Positions 1 through 7,759 of a DNA stretch of 64,000 nucleotides are shown here, in pieces. Source of the DNA: Terrabacter aerolatus (GTDB lineage: Bacteria; Actinomycetota; Actinomycetes; Actinomycetales; Dermatophilaceae); the NCBI RefSeq assembly GCF_007991735.1, contig NZ_BJYX01000001.1, forward strand, positions 186,001-250,000, in the 5' to 3' direction. Position 1 is the stretch's first letter. Each line of letters begins with the position of its first letter. Position numbers and translations under genes: made by a program. The notes beneath the pieces were generated by a model. The model made no database searches, was not told the DNA's origin, and saw only the letters and a program-made list of their open reading frames with translations.

Positions 1-324
1 GATCGCCTCGGAGGCACCCTCGGACGGAGCGGCCTTCTCGCCCGGGATCGACGGGGCGGCCGCAGGTGCGTCGTCGCCGCCGAGGCCGTCGTCGATCGAG
101 ATGATCGGCGTGCCGACGTCGATGGTCTGGCCGACCTCGACGAGCAGCTCCTTGACGGTGCCGGCCCACGGGATGGGCAGCTCGACGAGCGACTTGGCGG
201 TCTCGATCTCGAGGACCATGTCGTTGACCTTGACGGTGTCGCCGGGCGAGACCTTCCACTCCACGATCTCGGCCTCGACGAGACCCTCACCGGGGTCGGG
301 CAGGTTGAACGTCTTGATTGCCAT
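1..324 (-). CDS. bkdC: Branched-chain 2-oxoacid dehydrogenase E2 (dihydrolipoamide acyltransferase), N-terminal part
   Basis: This is the start of a lipoate acyltransferase that runs off the left edge of the window (108 codons visible). The visible part is one biotinyl/lipoyl domain of about 80 residues beginning [15 protein letters not shown], with the lipoylation lysine at residue 44 in [11 protein letters not shown], followed by an Ala/Pro-rich flexible linker. E2 receives the acyl group from E1 on the lipoyl arm and passes it to CoA. The ATG lies 15 nt after the E1 beta stop with GAAGGG as a ribosome site, so it is the third gene of the operon. The catalytic domain is not visible. The branched-chain rather than pyruvate assignment rests on the ETAKS motif and operon order and is an inference. 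Confidence 0.9.
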   Translation of the reverse strand, partial: MAIKTFNLPDPGEGLVEAEIVEWKVSPGDTVKVNDMVLEIETAKSLVELPIPWAGTVKELLVEVGQTIDVGTPIISIDDGLGGDDAPAAAPSIPGEKAAPSEGASEAI

Positions 325-339
325 GTGTCGCAGCCCTTC

Positions 340-1335
340 TCAGTACGCGAGCGCGCGGTCGACGCCGTCGAGGATGCGGTCGAGGTCGGGGAGGAACTCC
401 TCCTCCATCCGACTCGGCGGATACGGGATGTTGGCGCCGCCCACGCGGATGACCGGCGCCTCGAGCTCGTAGAAGCACTGCTCGGTGACCTGCGCGGAGA
501 TCTCCGACGCCATGCCGAGGAAGCTGCTCGCCTCGTGGACGACGACGAGCCGGCCGGTCTTGCGCACCGACGCGACGATGGTGTCGATGGGCAGCGGCGA
601 GAGCGAGCGGAGGTCGATGACCTCGATGCTCGTGCCCTCCGCCTCGGCGGCGGCGGCCGACTCGAGCATCGTCTTGACGACGGGCCCGTAGCCGACGAGC
701 GTGACGTCGGTGCCCTGACGGATCACGTTGGCCTCGAAGAGCCCCCGCGGCGACGACGACGCGGCCGTGTCGTACTCGGCGCGGTCGTGGTAGCGACGCT
801 TGGGCTCGAAGAAGATCACCGGGTCGTCGCACGCGACGGCCTGCTGGATCATCCAGTGAGCGTCCTCGGGGTTGCTGCACGCGACGACGCGCAGGCCCGC
901 GGTGTGGGCGAAGTAGGCCTCGGGGCTCTCGGAGTGGTGCTCCGGGCTGCCGATGCCACCGCCGAACGGGATGCGGATGACCATCGGGATCTTGACGGCG
1001 CCGAGAGCACGAGCGTGCATCTTGGCGACCTGGCTGACGATCTGGTCGAAGGCCGGATAGACGAACCCGTCGAACTGGATCTCGCAGACGGGGCGGTAGC
1101 CGCGCAGCGCCATGCCGACCGCCGTACCGACGATGCCGGACTCGGCGAGCGGGCTGTCGATGACGCGGTCCTCGCCGAAGTCCTTCTGGAGGCCCTCGGT
1201 GATGCGGAAGACGCCACCGAGCTTGCCGATGTCCTCACCGATGAGCACGACCTTCGGGTCGGCCTCCATGGCCTTGCGCAGGCCGTTGGTGATGCTCTTG
1301 CCGAGGGTGACCTTCTCGAGCTGCTGACCGGCCAT
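340..1335 (-). CDS. bkdB: Branched-chain 2-oxoacid dehydrogenase E1 component, beta subunit
   Basis: This 331-residue transketolase-type E1 beta subunit forms the alpha2/beta2 decarboxylase with the preceding gene. It carries GKSITNGLRKAM near the N-terminus, then EDIGKLGGVFR, the pyrimidine-binding region around FDQIVSQVAKM, and a C-terminal transketolase domain (VTLVGYGPVVKTML). A longer in-frame start exists upstream. The ATG at 1335 is preferred because it overlaps the E1 alpha stop as TGATG, which is typical of translational coupling, and because the family starts close to this position. Its length matches the family (about 325-340 residues). Whether the substrate is branched-chain oxoacids or pyruvate cannot be decided from this subunit. 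Confidence 0.93.
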   Translation of the reverse strand: MAGQQLEKVTLGKSITNGLRKAMEADPKVVLIGEDIGKLGGVFRITEGLQKDFGEDRVIDSPLAESGIVGTAVGMALRGYRPVCEIQFDGFVYPAFDQIVSQVAKMHARALGAVKIPMVIRIPFGGGIGSPEHHSESPEAYFAHTAGLRVVACSNPEDAHWMIQQAVACDDPVIFFEPKRRYHDRAEYDTAASSSPRGLFEANVIRQGTDVTLVGYGPVVKTMLESAAAAEAEGTSIEVIDLRSLSPLPIDTIVASVRKTGRLVVVHEASSFLGMASEISAQVTEQCFYELEAPVIRVGGANIPYPPSRMEEEFLPDLDRILDGVDRALAY

Positions 1336-2489
1336 CAGTTCGCCTCCTCGAAGCTCGCCTTGTAGGCGAGGTAGGCGGCACGCTCCGCCTCCATGACGGG
1401 GTGGTCCTCGGCGTAGACGTGGTCCCACATCGTCTCGCCGGGCATCGTCGCCATCGTGACGCAGCCCTCGCGCAGCTCGGCCGCGAACTGGTCGGCCTCC
1501 TCGTCGATCTGCGTGAAGAAGGCCTCGTCGGCCATCCCCTCATGGGCGAGGAGCGTCTTGAGGCGCAGGATCGGGTCGCGGAACTTCCACTCCTCGACCT
1601 CGGCCGAGACGCGGTACTTCGTCGGGTCGTCAGCGGTCGTGTGCGCACCCATGCGGTAGGTGTAGGCCTCGATGAGCAGCGGGCCGTTGCCGTTGCGCGC
1701 CTCGTCCAGGCAGTGCTGCGTCACGGCATACGTCGCAAGGATGTCGTTGCCGTCGACGCGGACACCCGGGAAGCCGAAGCCGCGGGCACGCTGGAAGAGC
1801 GGGATGCGGGTCTGCTTCTCGACGGGCTCGGAGATGGCCCACTGGTTGTTCTGGCAGAAGAAGACGACGGGCGCGTCGAAGCTCGCCGCGTAGACAAAGG
1901 CCTCGTTGACGTCGCCCTGCGAGGAGGCGCCGTCACCGAAGTAGCAGATGACCGCGGTGTCGCGGTCGGGGTCGCCGGTGCCGACGTTGCCGTCCATGCG
2001 CACGCCCATCGCGTAGCCGGTGGCGTGCAGCGCCTGGGCCCCGATGACGATCGTGTAGAGGTGGAAGTTGTTCTCCTGCGGGTCCCAGCCGCCCTGGCTG
2101 ACGCCGCGGAAGAGCTGCAGCGAGCTCTGCGGGTCCATGCCGCGCACGAAGCCGACGCCGTGCTCGCGGTAGGTCGGGAAGACGAAGTCGTGGGGCCGCA
2201 GGGCACGACCGGAGCCGACCTGGGCGGCCTCCTGGCCGAGCAGGCTGGGCCACAGGCCGAGCTCGCCCTGACGCTGCAGGGCGTAGCCCTCGGCGTCGAG
2301 TCGGCGGATGAGGACGAGGTCGCGGTAGAAGCTCCGCAGGTCCTCGGGTGTCAGGTCCGCGACGTACTTGTCGTAGTCGGGGTGGGACACACGCTGACCC
2401 TCGGGGGTCAGCAGCTGGATCATGTCCGGGCCACCGTCGCCGACCGCGGGGGTCGGCTCCTGCAGCTCGGCGACAACCTTGTCGCTCAC
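1335..2489 (-). CDS. bkdA: Branched-chain 2-oxoacid dehydrogenase E1 component, alpha subunit
   Basis: This 384-residue subunit decarboxylates 2-oxoacids with thiamine diphosphate. The TPP/Mg2+ motif is seen as GDGASSQGDVNEA, ending in the NN of FFCQNN around residue 210. SLLGQEAAQVGSG and FPTYREHG are the usual E1 alpha landmarks. The start is GTG, with GAAGGAG about 6 nt upstream. It is the first gene of an E1 alpha-E1 beta-E2 operon read leftwards. No E3 gene is adjacent, and the flavin disulfide reductase at 59211 lacks the E3 catalytic His. This enzyme normally supplies branched acyl-CoA starters for iso/anteiso fatty acids and degrades Val/Leu/Ile. Confidence 0.93.
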   Translation of the reverse strand: MSDKVVAELQEPTPAVGDGGPDMIQLLTPEGQRVSHPDYDKYVADLTPEDLRSFYRDLVLIRRLDAEGYALQRQGELGLWPSLLGQEAAQVGSGRALRPHDFVFPTYREHGVGFVRGMDPQSSLQLFRGVSQGGWDPQENNFHLYTIVIGAQALHATGYAMGVRMDGNVGTGDPDRDTAVICYFGDGASSQGDVNEAFVYAASFDAPVVFFCQNNQWAISEPVEKQTRIPLFQRARGFGFPGVRVDGNDILATYAVTQHCLDEARNGNGPLLIEAYTYRMGAHTTADDPTKYRVSAEVEEWKFRDPILRLKTLLAHEGMADEAFFTQIDEEADQFAAELREGCVTMATMPGETMWDHVYAEDHPVMEAERAAYLAYKASFEEAN

Positions 2490-2617
2490 TGGGGCTCCTT
2501 CGCCGGTGAGACCGGCCTACTCGTTCGGCCCGCAAACGGGGGTCACCCGCTCGTCGGCTTCTGGGGGCGCAGGGCCGCCGTTCGTGACGACGGACACGTG
2601 CTTGGTCCTCGAACCGG

Positions 2618-2648
2618 AACTTACCGGAGAGGCCTGCGAATCTCACAA
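2618..2648 (-). promoter_or_regulatory. Candidate promoter of the bkd operon
   Basis: On the minus strand TTGTGA (2648-2643) is followed after 19 nt by TAAGTT (2623-2618). This is the only pair resembling a housekeeping promoter in the 299-bp gap before bkdA. The spacer is long, so the call is weak. The same gap holds an inverted repeat CCTGCG-N7-CGCAGG (2684-2702) and one copy of the window-wide octamer GTATGCCG (2714). Confidence 0.25.
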
Positions 2649-2788
2649 TGCGGGACGGCCGCGCATCGCTTCGAGGTCGCTGACCTGCGCAGACGTCGCA
2701 GGCCGACGAGGGCGTATGCCGTGTGCCCCCGCTCCCGCCGCCCGCGCGGTCGGCGGCGTGCCGCCCTTCGGCATCCGGCTCGCGGAGG

Positions 2789-4174
2789 TCAGCGGCGGGT
2801 GCCCCACGTCCAGGGCGGCGTCGTCAGCAGGCCCTGGCCCTGCACCAGGGTCTCGCCGAGGTCCTTGACGAGCGTGATGCCGCGGGCGGGTGAGCCGAGC
2901 CCCACAGGCGCCTCGTCGTCATCGGGCTCGACGACACCGAGCTCGCGGATGAGCGCGTCAGAGTGGGAGACGACCATGACCTGGCTGCGCTCGGCCGCGG
3001 ACCGGATGAGCCGCGCCAGAGGCGCCACCAAGCTCGGGTGCAGCGAGGTCTCGGGCTCGTTGAGCACCATGAGCGGCGGCGGGTCGGGCGTCAGCAGGGC
3101 GGCGACGAGGAGCAGGTAGCGCAGGGTCCCGTCGGACAGCTCAGCGCCGGCGAGGGGGCGCAGCATGCCGGGCTGGTGGAGCGCCACGTCGAAGCGCCCT
3201 CCATCGACCGTGACGTCGAGGATGGCTCCGTCGAAGGCGTCGGCCACGGAGCGCTCGAGCTCGGTCCGGCCGTTCTCGCGGATCGTCTGGAGCGCCGCGG
3301 CGAGGTCGCGTCCGTCGTCGGCGAGCACCGGGGTGCGGGTGCCCACCTGGGGCGTGCGGGCCGGGGCCCCGGCGTCGGCCCGGAAGCCGTCGTAGAAGCG
3401 CCAGCCGCGGATCATCCGGCGCACCCGGAGCAGCTCGGGCGCCCGCTCCGGGTCGGCGAGCTCGGTCAGCATGCTCTCCCACGGCCGCAGCGACCGGGTC
3501 AGCTCGGTCCACCCGGGACGGGCCGATCGGCCACCGGCCCGGGCACCTGACGGGCCGGACGTCTTGTAGGCGGCGACCCTCGAGCCCGTCCGCGAGCCGG
3601 GTTGCTCGACGGGGTCGGACTCCCACTCCGACCCGTCGGCCTCGTCGTCACCGCCCCACCGCGAGTCCCAGCCGTCGTCGCCCCCGCCGGAGGTCCGCGT
3701 CTCGACGACGCCCCACCAGCGGCGCACGAGCACCGATCCCGGTCTCATGACCGGCCCGGACCAGACGACCTCGCGCTTGATCTCGGGGTCACGCAGGAAG
3801 GCCGACGGGGTGCCGGCCTCGCTGCCGGTCGACTGCTGCGGCAGGCCGAGGTCGACGAGGTAGCCGAAGTCGTCGGAGGCGAAGCCGAGCTGCAGGCTGA
3901 TGGGACCCCTGCGCCGGGTGCCCTGCACGGCGTGCCCCCGGTCGCGTGCTCCCCCGAGCGTCGCGGGGCCGGCCCACAGCGCCGACTGCAGGCCGCCCTC
4001 GCGCGCCAGGGTGCCGACGACGTCGCCGCGGCCGCACCCCGCCAGCAGGCGCAGCGACCGGTAGAGGCTGGACTTGCCGCTGCCGTTGGCGCCGGTGACG
4101 ACGTCGAGCCCGTGGAGCGGCACGACGACGTCGCGCAGCGAGCGGTAGCCGGACACGGCGACGGCGGTGAGCAT
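2789..4174 (-). CDS. AAA family ATPase, RecF/SMC-like (orphan)
   Basis: This is a 461-residue ATPase of the AAA_21/OLD-like group. Walker A is GANGSGKSS at residues 28-36, directly after SGYRSLRDV, which is the usual N-terminal strand of RecF/Rad50-type heads. The C-terminal half carries the ABC-like Walker B LMVLNEPETSLHPSL and the switch VVSHSDALI. There is no TOPRIM domain and no long coiled coil, so it is neither an OLD nuclease nor RecF itself. A Gly/Asp/Ser-rich stretch near residues 160-220 interrupts the head. A -10-like TACCGT lies 6 nt before the ATG, so it probably has its own leaderless transcript. It is 110 bp downstream of the membrane-protein trio. Its function is unknown; single ATPases of this type often act on DNA or in defence. 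Confidence 0.85.
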   Translation of the reverse strand: MLTAVAVSGYRSLRDVVVPLHGLDVVTGANGSGKSSLYRSLRLLAGCGRGDVVGTLAREGGLQSALWAGPATLGGARDRGHAVQGTRRRGPISLQLGFASDDFGYLVDLGLPQQSTGSEAGTPSAFLRDPEIKREVVWSGPVMRPGSVLVRRWWGVVETRTSGGGDDGWDSRWGGDDEADGSEWESDPVEQPGSRTGSRVAAYKTSGPSGARAGGRSARPGWTELTRSLRPWESMLTELADPERAPELLRVRRMIRGWRFYDGFRADAGAPARTPQVGTRTPVLADDGRDLAAALQTIRENGRTELERSVADAFDGAILDVTVDGGRFDVALHQPGMLRPLAGAELSDGTLRYLLLVAALLTPDPPPLMVLNEPETSLHPSLVAPLARLIRSAAERSQVMVVSHSDALIRELGVVEPDDDEAPVGLGSPARGITLVKDLGETLVQGQGLLTTPPWTWGTRR

Positions 4175-4180
4175 GTCGCG

Positions 4181-4186
4181 ACGGTA
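4181..4186 (-). promoter_or_regulatory. -10-like box TACCGT, 6 nt before the ATPase start
   Basis: TACCGT on the minus strand, then 6 nt, then ATG. This puts the transcription start at the start codon, so a leaderless mRNA is expected. No convincing -35 box was seen. Confidence 0.45.
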
Positions 4187-4284
4187 GGCCGGGGGTCCGA
4201 CAGAGCCCCGTCCGTGACAGAGCCGGGTCGACGCGCCGGGGACGGCACGGAGCCGGTCGGTCAGACCGGAGCGGGCCCGGTCGG

Positions 4285-4827
4285 TCAGGCCGGAGCGGGG
4301 CCGACCGGGACGGCCTCGTCGCCGGTGGGACGACCGCCTCGGCGGAGCATCGCCACCACCATGACCACCAGGGCCACGGCCCAGAGCGCGAGCGCCGCCA
4401 GCGGGAAGACGGCGACGGTCCGGACGGGGACCGGCTCACCGCCCATGGAGACCCAGCCGAAGGCGGCGTCGCCGCTGCCGAGCCCGACGACGGCGGTCGC
4501 GAGCGCGACCCCCACCCCGAGCGCCGCCAGGACGCCGGGACGGCGCCGTCCGGTGTCGCCGCCGCGACGCCACCCGAACCAGAGAGCGGCCGCGGCCACG
4601 GCCACCAGCGTCGACACCACGAGGAGCGTCGGCGCGACGTACGACCCGTCGGCACTCACCGACATCGACTCCGACCGTGGGCGGACCCGACCCCACACCC
4701 AGATGTCGACCAGGGGCTCCACGGCACCGCCGGGAGACTCGACGACGAGGCGGTCGGTGGGCCAGACGAGACCCGCGACGAGCAGGAGGGCTCCGGTGGT
4801 CAGCAGCAGGCAGACCGGGCGCCGCAC
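4285..4827 (-). CDS. Membrane protein of unknown family, third of three tandem paralogues
   Basis: I do not recognise this protein. It has 180 residues with about four predicted membrane segments: an N-terminal one (VCLLLTTGALLLVAGLVW), two central ones and one near the C-terminus. After the first segment comes WPTDRLVV and then the motif WVWGR about 25 residues on. The same arrangement occurs in the two genes upstream (WPTSVLAV...WSWGR and SPTWRLTT...WSWGR), so the three are paralogues. An ATG at 4893 would extend it into the preceding gene. The GTG at 4827 is preferred because it follows that gene's TGA by one base and the alignment of the three proteins begins there. It is last in the three-gene operon. 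Confidence 0.7.
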   Translation of the reverse strand: MRRPVCLLLTTGALLLVAGLVWPTDRLVVESPGGAVEPLVDIWVWGRVRPRSESMSVSADGSYVAPTLLVVSTLVAVAAAALWFGWRRGGDTGRRRPGVLAALGVGVALATAVVGLGSGDAAFGWVSMGGEPVPVRTVAVFPLAALALWAVALVVMVVAMLRRGGRPTGDEAVPVGPAPA

Positions 4828-4828
4828 C

Positions 4829-5671
4829 TCAGCGCCCCGGATCGAGGTGGTCGGCGGCACTCGTGTCCATGCCCCGACGGTAGGCCAGAGCACCGCGGCC
4901 CGTCAGCCGGGACGGCCGTCGCGCGGTTCGTCGTCGCTGAAGCCGACCGGGGGGCGTGTGCGTGTTGCCCGGGGCGGCGGCGTCGCGCAGGCTCGCGACG
5001 TGCGCGGCCGAGGCACGCCCCGAAGGCTGCTGCGGAGCACCGGAAGCACCGGAAGCAGGCGAGACGCGCGACAGCAGGGCGACGGCCCGCACCTCGAGAG
5101 CCGCCGTCGGCCTCGGGAGCAGCACCGGCACGGCCACGACGACGAGCGCCAGGCCCAGCACGGCGACCGCCGCGACCTCGAGCCACCCGGCGACCGTCGT
5201 CACCTCGACGAGCCCCGGCTGCAGGCCGATGGACCGGTCGTCGAACGAGACCCGCTCCACGACCGACGCCGTCACGCAGGCGAGCGCGAGCGACAGCCCC
5301 ACGGCGGCACCGAGCTCGCCGCTCCGGCCCGGCACGACGAGCCACCCGACGGTGCCGGCCGCGGCCAGCAGCAGCACGACGACGAGCAGGACGAGCCGGG
5401 CCACCGGGTCCGGCCCGGCGAAGGCGTCGAGCACGACCCCGTCGGAGGAGTAGACGACCTGGCGGCCCCACGACCAGATGCGCTGCTCGTAGCCCTTGGT
5501 GAAGTCCCCGACCTCGGGCACCCGCACGGCGAGCACGCTCGTCGGCCACACGGTGGTGGACGCCGCCAGCAGCACGCCGACCCCGCCGAGCACCGCCCCG
5601 AGCACACGCCGTGGGCGGTCGTCCGCCTGCCCGGACGTCGCGCCGCGATAGCCGGCCCAGCCCCACCTCAT
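4829..5671 (-). CDS. Membrane protein of unknown family, second of three tandem paralogues
   Basis: This 280-residue protein is not recognised. A short cytoplasmic N-terminus precedes a membrane segment (VLGAVLGGVGVLLAAST), then VWPTSVLAVRVP, an external stretch with IWSWGR, and three more membrane segments (LVLLVVVLLLAAAGTVGWL; AAVGLSLALACVTASVV; AAVAVLGLALVVVAVPVLL). The C-terminal 80 residues are Arg/Ala-rich and probably cytoplasmic. Its ATG overlaps the stop of the upstream paralogue as ATGA. The conserved W-x-W-G-R outside the first membrane helix, with the same spacing in all three copies, suggests a shared ligand or partner site. No catalytic motif is visible. Confidence 0.78.
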   Translation of the reverse strand: MRWGWAGYRGATSGQADDRPRRVLGAVLGGVGVLLAASTTVWPTSVLAVRVPEVGDFTKGYEQRIWSWGRQVVYSSDGVVLDAFAGPDPVARLVLLVVVLLLAAAGTVGWLVVPGRSGELGAAVGLSLALACVTASVVERVSFDDRSIGLQPGLVEVTTVAGWLEVAAVAVLGLALVVVAVPVLLPRPTAALEVRAVALLSRVSPASGASGAPQQPSGRASAAHVASLRDAAAPGNTHTPPGRLQRRRTARRPSRLTGRGALAYRRGMDTSAADHLDPGR

Positions 5672-6402
5672 GGTCGCGACCGGCGCCGGTCACCGTCCGA
5701 GCCCGAGTCCGAGCCCGTGCCCGTGCCCGAGTCCGAGCCCGAGTCCCGGAGCCCGACCGGTGGACCGGCGAGATGCTCACCGGCCGGTCGTGAGACGACC
5801 CGGACCGGCCTGCCGCCCGCTCTGGCTCCCGAGGGGCGCGCACCGTCGTCGTCGACCGGACCGCCCAGGGCGCGGGCCCGCGCCACCCAGGCCGACGGCA
5901 TACGCCCGCCCGCCGAGGACAGCGCCAGGAGCGCGACGGCGACGAGGAGCACCACGACCGCCCCGGTCTCCAGCATCCCCACGGACGTCGAGGCACCGGA
6001 GGCGGCCAGCCCGTGCACGTCGTCCCGGACGGGCCGTCCCAGACGCGCCGCGGCGAATGCGAGCAGCTGTCCCAGCAGGGCGGCCGTCGCCAGGGGCGCG
6101 GCGACCCTGACCCACGGGGCGCTCGAGACCAACCACGCGGCGGCACCCACCGCTGCGAGCGCGAGGAGGACGACGAGGACAGCGAGACCGAGCGGGTTCC
6201 ACACGTCCTGCGTGACGGCGCCGCCGGCACCGAGGAGCCGGGTCCGGCCCCAGCTCCAGTCCTGCTGGTCGAAGAGGACGACCCCGCTCTGGCTGTCGAG
6301 CGTCGTGAGCCGCCACGTGGGCGACACGACGGTGGGCAGCGCCAGGAGGACGCCGAGGATGACGGCCGCGCCGGCCGGCACCCGCTCACGCTGCAGCCCC
6401 AT
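5668..6402 (-). CDS. Membrane protein of unknown family, first of three tandem paralogues
   Basis: This 244-residue protein is not recognised. It has four predicted membrane segments (AAVILGVLLALPTVV; LGLAVLVVLLALAAVGAAAWLV; a third near residue 100; AVVVLLVAVALLAL). The first is followed by SPTWRLTTL and then DWSWGR, matching its two downstream paralogues. The C-terminal tail ends in a Ser/Asp/Gly repeat encoded by imperfect hexamers (CGAGCC/CGAGTC on the plus strand, 5697-5754). GGAGGA lies upstream of the ATG. It opens an operon of three paralogues joined by a 4-nt overlap and a 1-nt gap. Confidence 0.78.
   Translation of the reverse strand: MGLQRERVPAGAAVILGVLLALPTVVSPTWRLTTLDSQSGVVLFDQQDWSWGRTRLLGAGGAVTQDVWNPLGLAVLVVLLALAAVGAAAWLVSSAPWVRVAAPLATAALLGQLLAFAAARLGRPVRDDVHGLAASGASTSVGMLETGAVVVLLVAVALLALSSAGGRMPSAWVARARALGGPVDDDGARPSGARAGGRPVRVVSRPAGEHLAGPPVGLRDSGSDSGTGTGSDSGSDGDRRRSRP
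5697..5754. repeat. Imperfect hexamer array (CGAGCC/CGAGTC/CGTGCC)
   Basis: About nine imperfect 6-bp units are packed into the 3' end of the first membrane-protein gene, 26 bp before the start of the second. They encode the Ser-Asp/Gly tail. The units stay in frame, so length change would alter only the tail. Confidence 0.6.
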
Positions 6403-6444
6403 GAGTCCTCCCGTGCCGCGCGACGTCGCGCGGCACCCCCATTG

Positions 6445-7614
6445 TCAGCGCGCGCCGAAGCGCGCCGCCACCTCGACGAGCCGCGAGTTGGCCTCGGTCT
6501 CACCGATCGTGACGCGCACCCCGTCGTCGCCGTACTGCCGCACCGTCAGACCGGCGTCGGCGCAGGCCGCCGAGAAGGCCGACGACTCGGCGCCGAGCGG
6601 GAACCAGACGAAGTTCGCGTCGGACCGCGGCAGCGTCCAGCCCTGGTCGGCCAGAGCCTGCACGACCCGGTCGCGCTCGGCGACGAGCGACTCGACGCGC
6701 GCGTTCAGCTCGTCGAAGGCGTCGAGCGAGGCGATCGCGGCCACCTGGGCGACCGAGTTGACGCCGAACGGCGTGGCCGTCTTGCGCAGGGCGGCGGCGA
6801 CGGGAGGGTGCGCGACGGCATACCCCACGCGAAGCCCGGCGAGTCCGTACGCCTTGGAGAAGGTGCGCAGCACGACGACGTTGGGACGGTGGCGCCACAC
6901 ATCGAGCCCGCGCACCGCGTCGGGGTCGCGGACGAACTCGACGTAGGCCTCGTCGACGACGACGACGACGTCGCTCGGCACCTTGTCGAGGAACGCCTCG
7001 AGCTCGGCCTGGTGGACGCACGGGCCGGTCGGGTTGTTGGGCGTGCACACGAGGACGACGCGGGTGCGGTCGGTGATCGCCGCGAACATCGCGTCGAGGC
7101 GGTGGCGGGCCTGCTCGTCGAGCCCGACCATGACCGGCTTCGCGCCGGCGAGCTGGGTGACGATGGGGTAGGCCTCGAAGGAGCGCCACGCGAAGACGAC
7201 CTCGTCACCGGCGTCGCAGGCGGCATTGACGATCTGCGTGAGGACGGCGACCGAGCCCGTGCCGGTGGCGATGCACTCGGCCGGCACGTCGAGCGCCCTG
7301 GCGAGCCGGGCGGTCAGCGCCGTGACGGCCATGTCGGGATAGCGGTTCACCGTGGCCGCCGCGTCGTCGATCGCGGCGAGCACCGACGGGAGCGGTCCGT
7401 ACGGGTTCTCGTTCGAGGAGAGCTTGTATGCCGTGACGCCCGCAGGTGCCGCAGCGGGCTTCCCGGGCTTGTAGTCGGGCATCTGTGCGAGCACCCCGCG
7501 CAGGCGGACGGGGGTCGCCGAGTCCGGCGACCCGGCATACGCCTCCTGCGGGGTGGCGTCCTCGGTCACGCTCTCGCCGACGGACACGCCGGCGTGCTCG
7601 GTGCTCTCGCTCAT
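6445..7614 (-). CDS. hisC: Histidinol-phosphate aminotransferase family (PLP)
   Basis: This is a fold-type I PLP aminotransferase of 389 residues. Visible motifs are [31 protein letters not shown], the Schiff-base lysine in [15 protein letters not shown], and a C-terminal arginine region (GVRVTIGE). HisC makes histidinol phosphate; close homologues (Pat) transaminate aromatic 2-oxoacids. No other his gene is nearby, so it could be either. The ATG at 7614 is chosen over an upstream GTG-type extension because the family starts here and TACAGT lies exactly 6 nt before it. Confidence 0.88.
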   Translation of the reverse strand: MSESTEHAGVSVGESVTEDATPQEAYAGSPDSATPVRLRGVLAQMPDYKPGKPAAAPAGVTAYKLSSNENPYGPLPSVLAAIDDAAATVNRYPDMAVTALTARLARALDVPAECIATGTGSVAVLTQIVNAACDAGDEVVFAWRSFEAYPIVTQLAGAKPVMVGLDEQARHRLDAMFAAITDRTRVVLVCTPNNPTGPCVHQAELEAFLDKVPSDVVVVVDEAYVEFVRDPDAVRGLDVWRHRPNVVVLRTFSKAYGLAGLRVGYAVAHPPVAAALRKTATPFGVNSVAQVAAIASLDAFDELNARVESLVAERDRVVQALADQGWTLPRSDANFVWFPLGAESSAFSAACADAGLTVRQYGDDGVRVTIGETEANSRLVEVAARFGAR

Positions 7615-7620
7615 ACCCGA

Positions 7621-7626
7621 ACTGTA
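7621..7626 (-). promoter_or_regulatory. -10-like box TACAGT, 6 nt before hisC
   Basis: TACAGT on the minus strand followed by 6 nt and ATG. This is consistent with a leaderless transcript. Confidence 0.5.
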
Positions 7627-7759
7627 GAGGCAGTGTCCACGGGAGCGACCGGCCCATGGACGCTCCCCTGACGTCGGCCCCGGTGTGTGGCTAGGCTCAC
7701 ACCGTCGCGTCACCGCCGCCTCGACACCTTCTTCATGCCCTCTCTCCGAAAGTCATCCC

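Noticed and set aside
3602-6946. Open frame of 1114 codons on the plus strand
   Set aside because: Its Arg/Pro/Thr-rich translation has no domain and it lies antisense to the ATPase, the membrane trio and hisC, which have clear protein features. It is a G+C-driven shadow.
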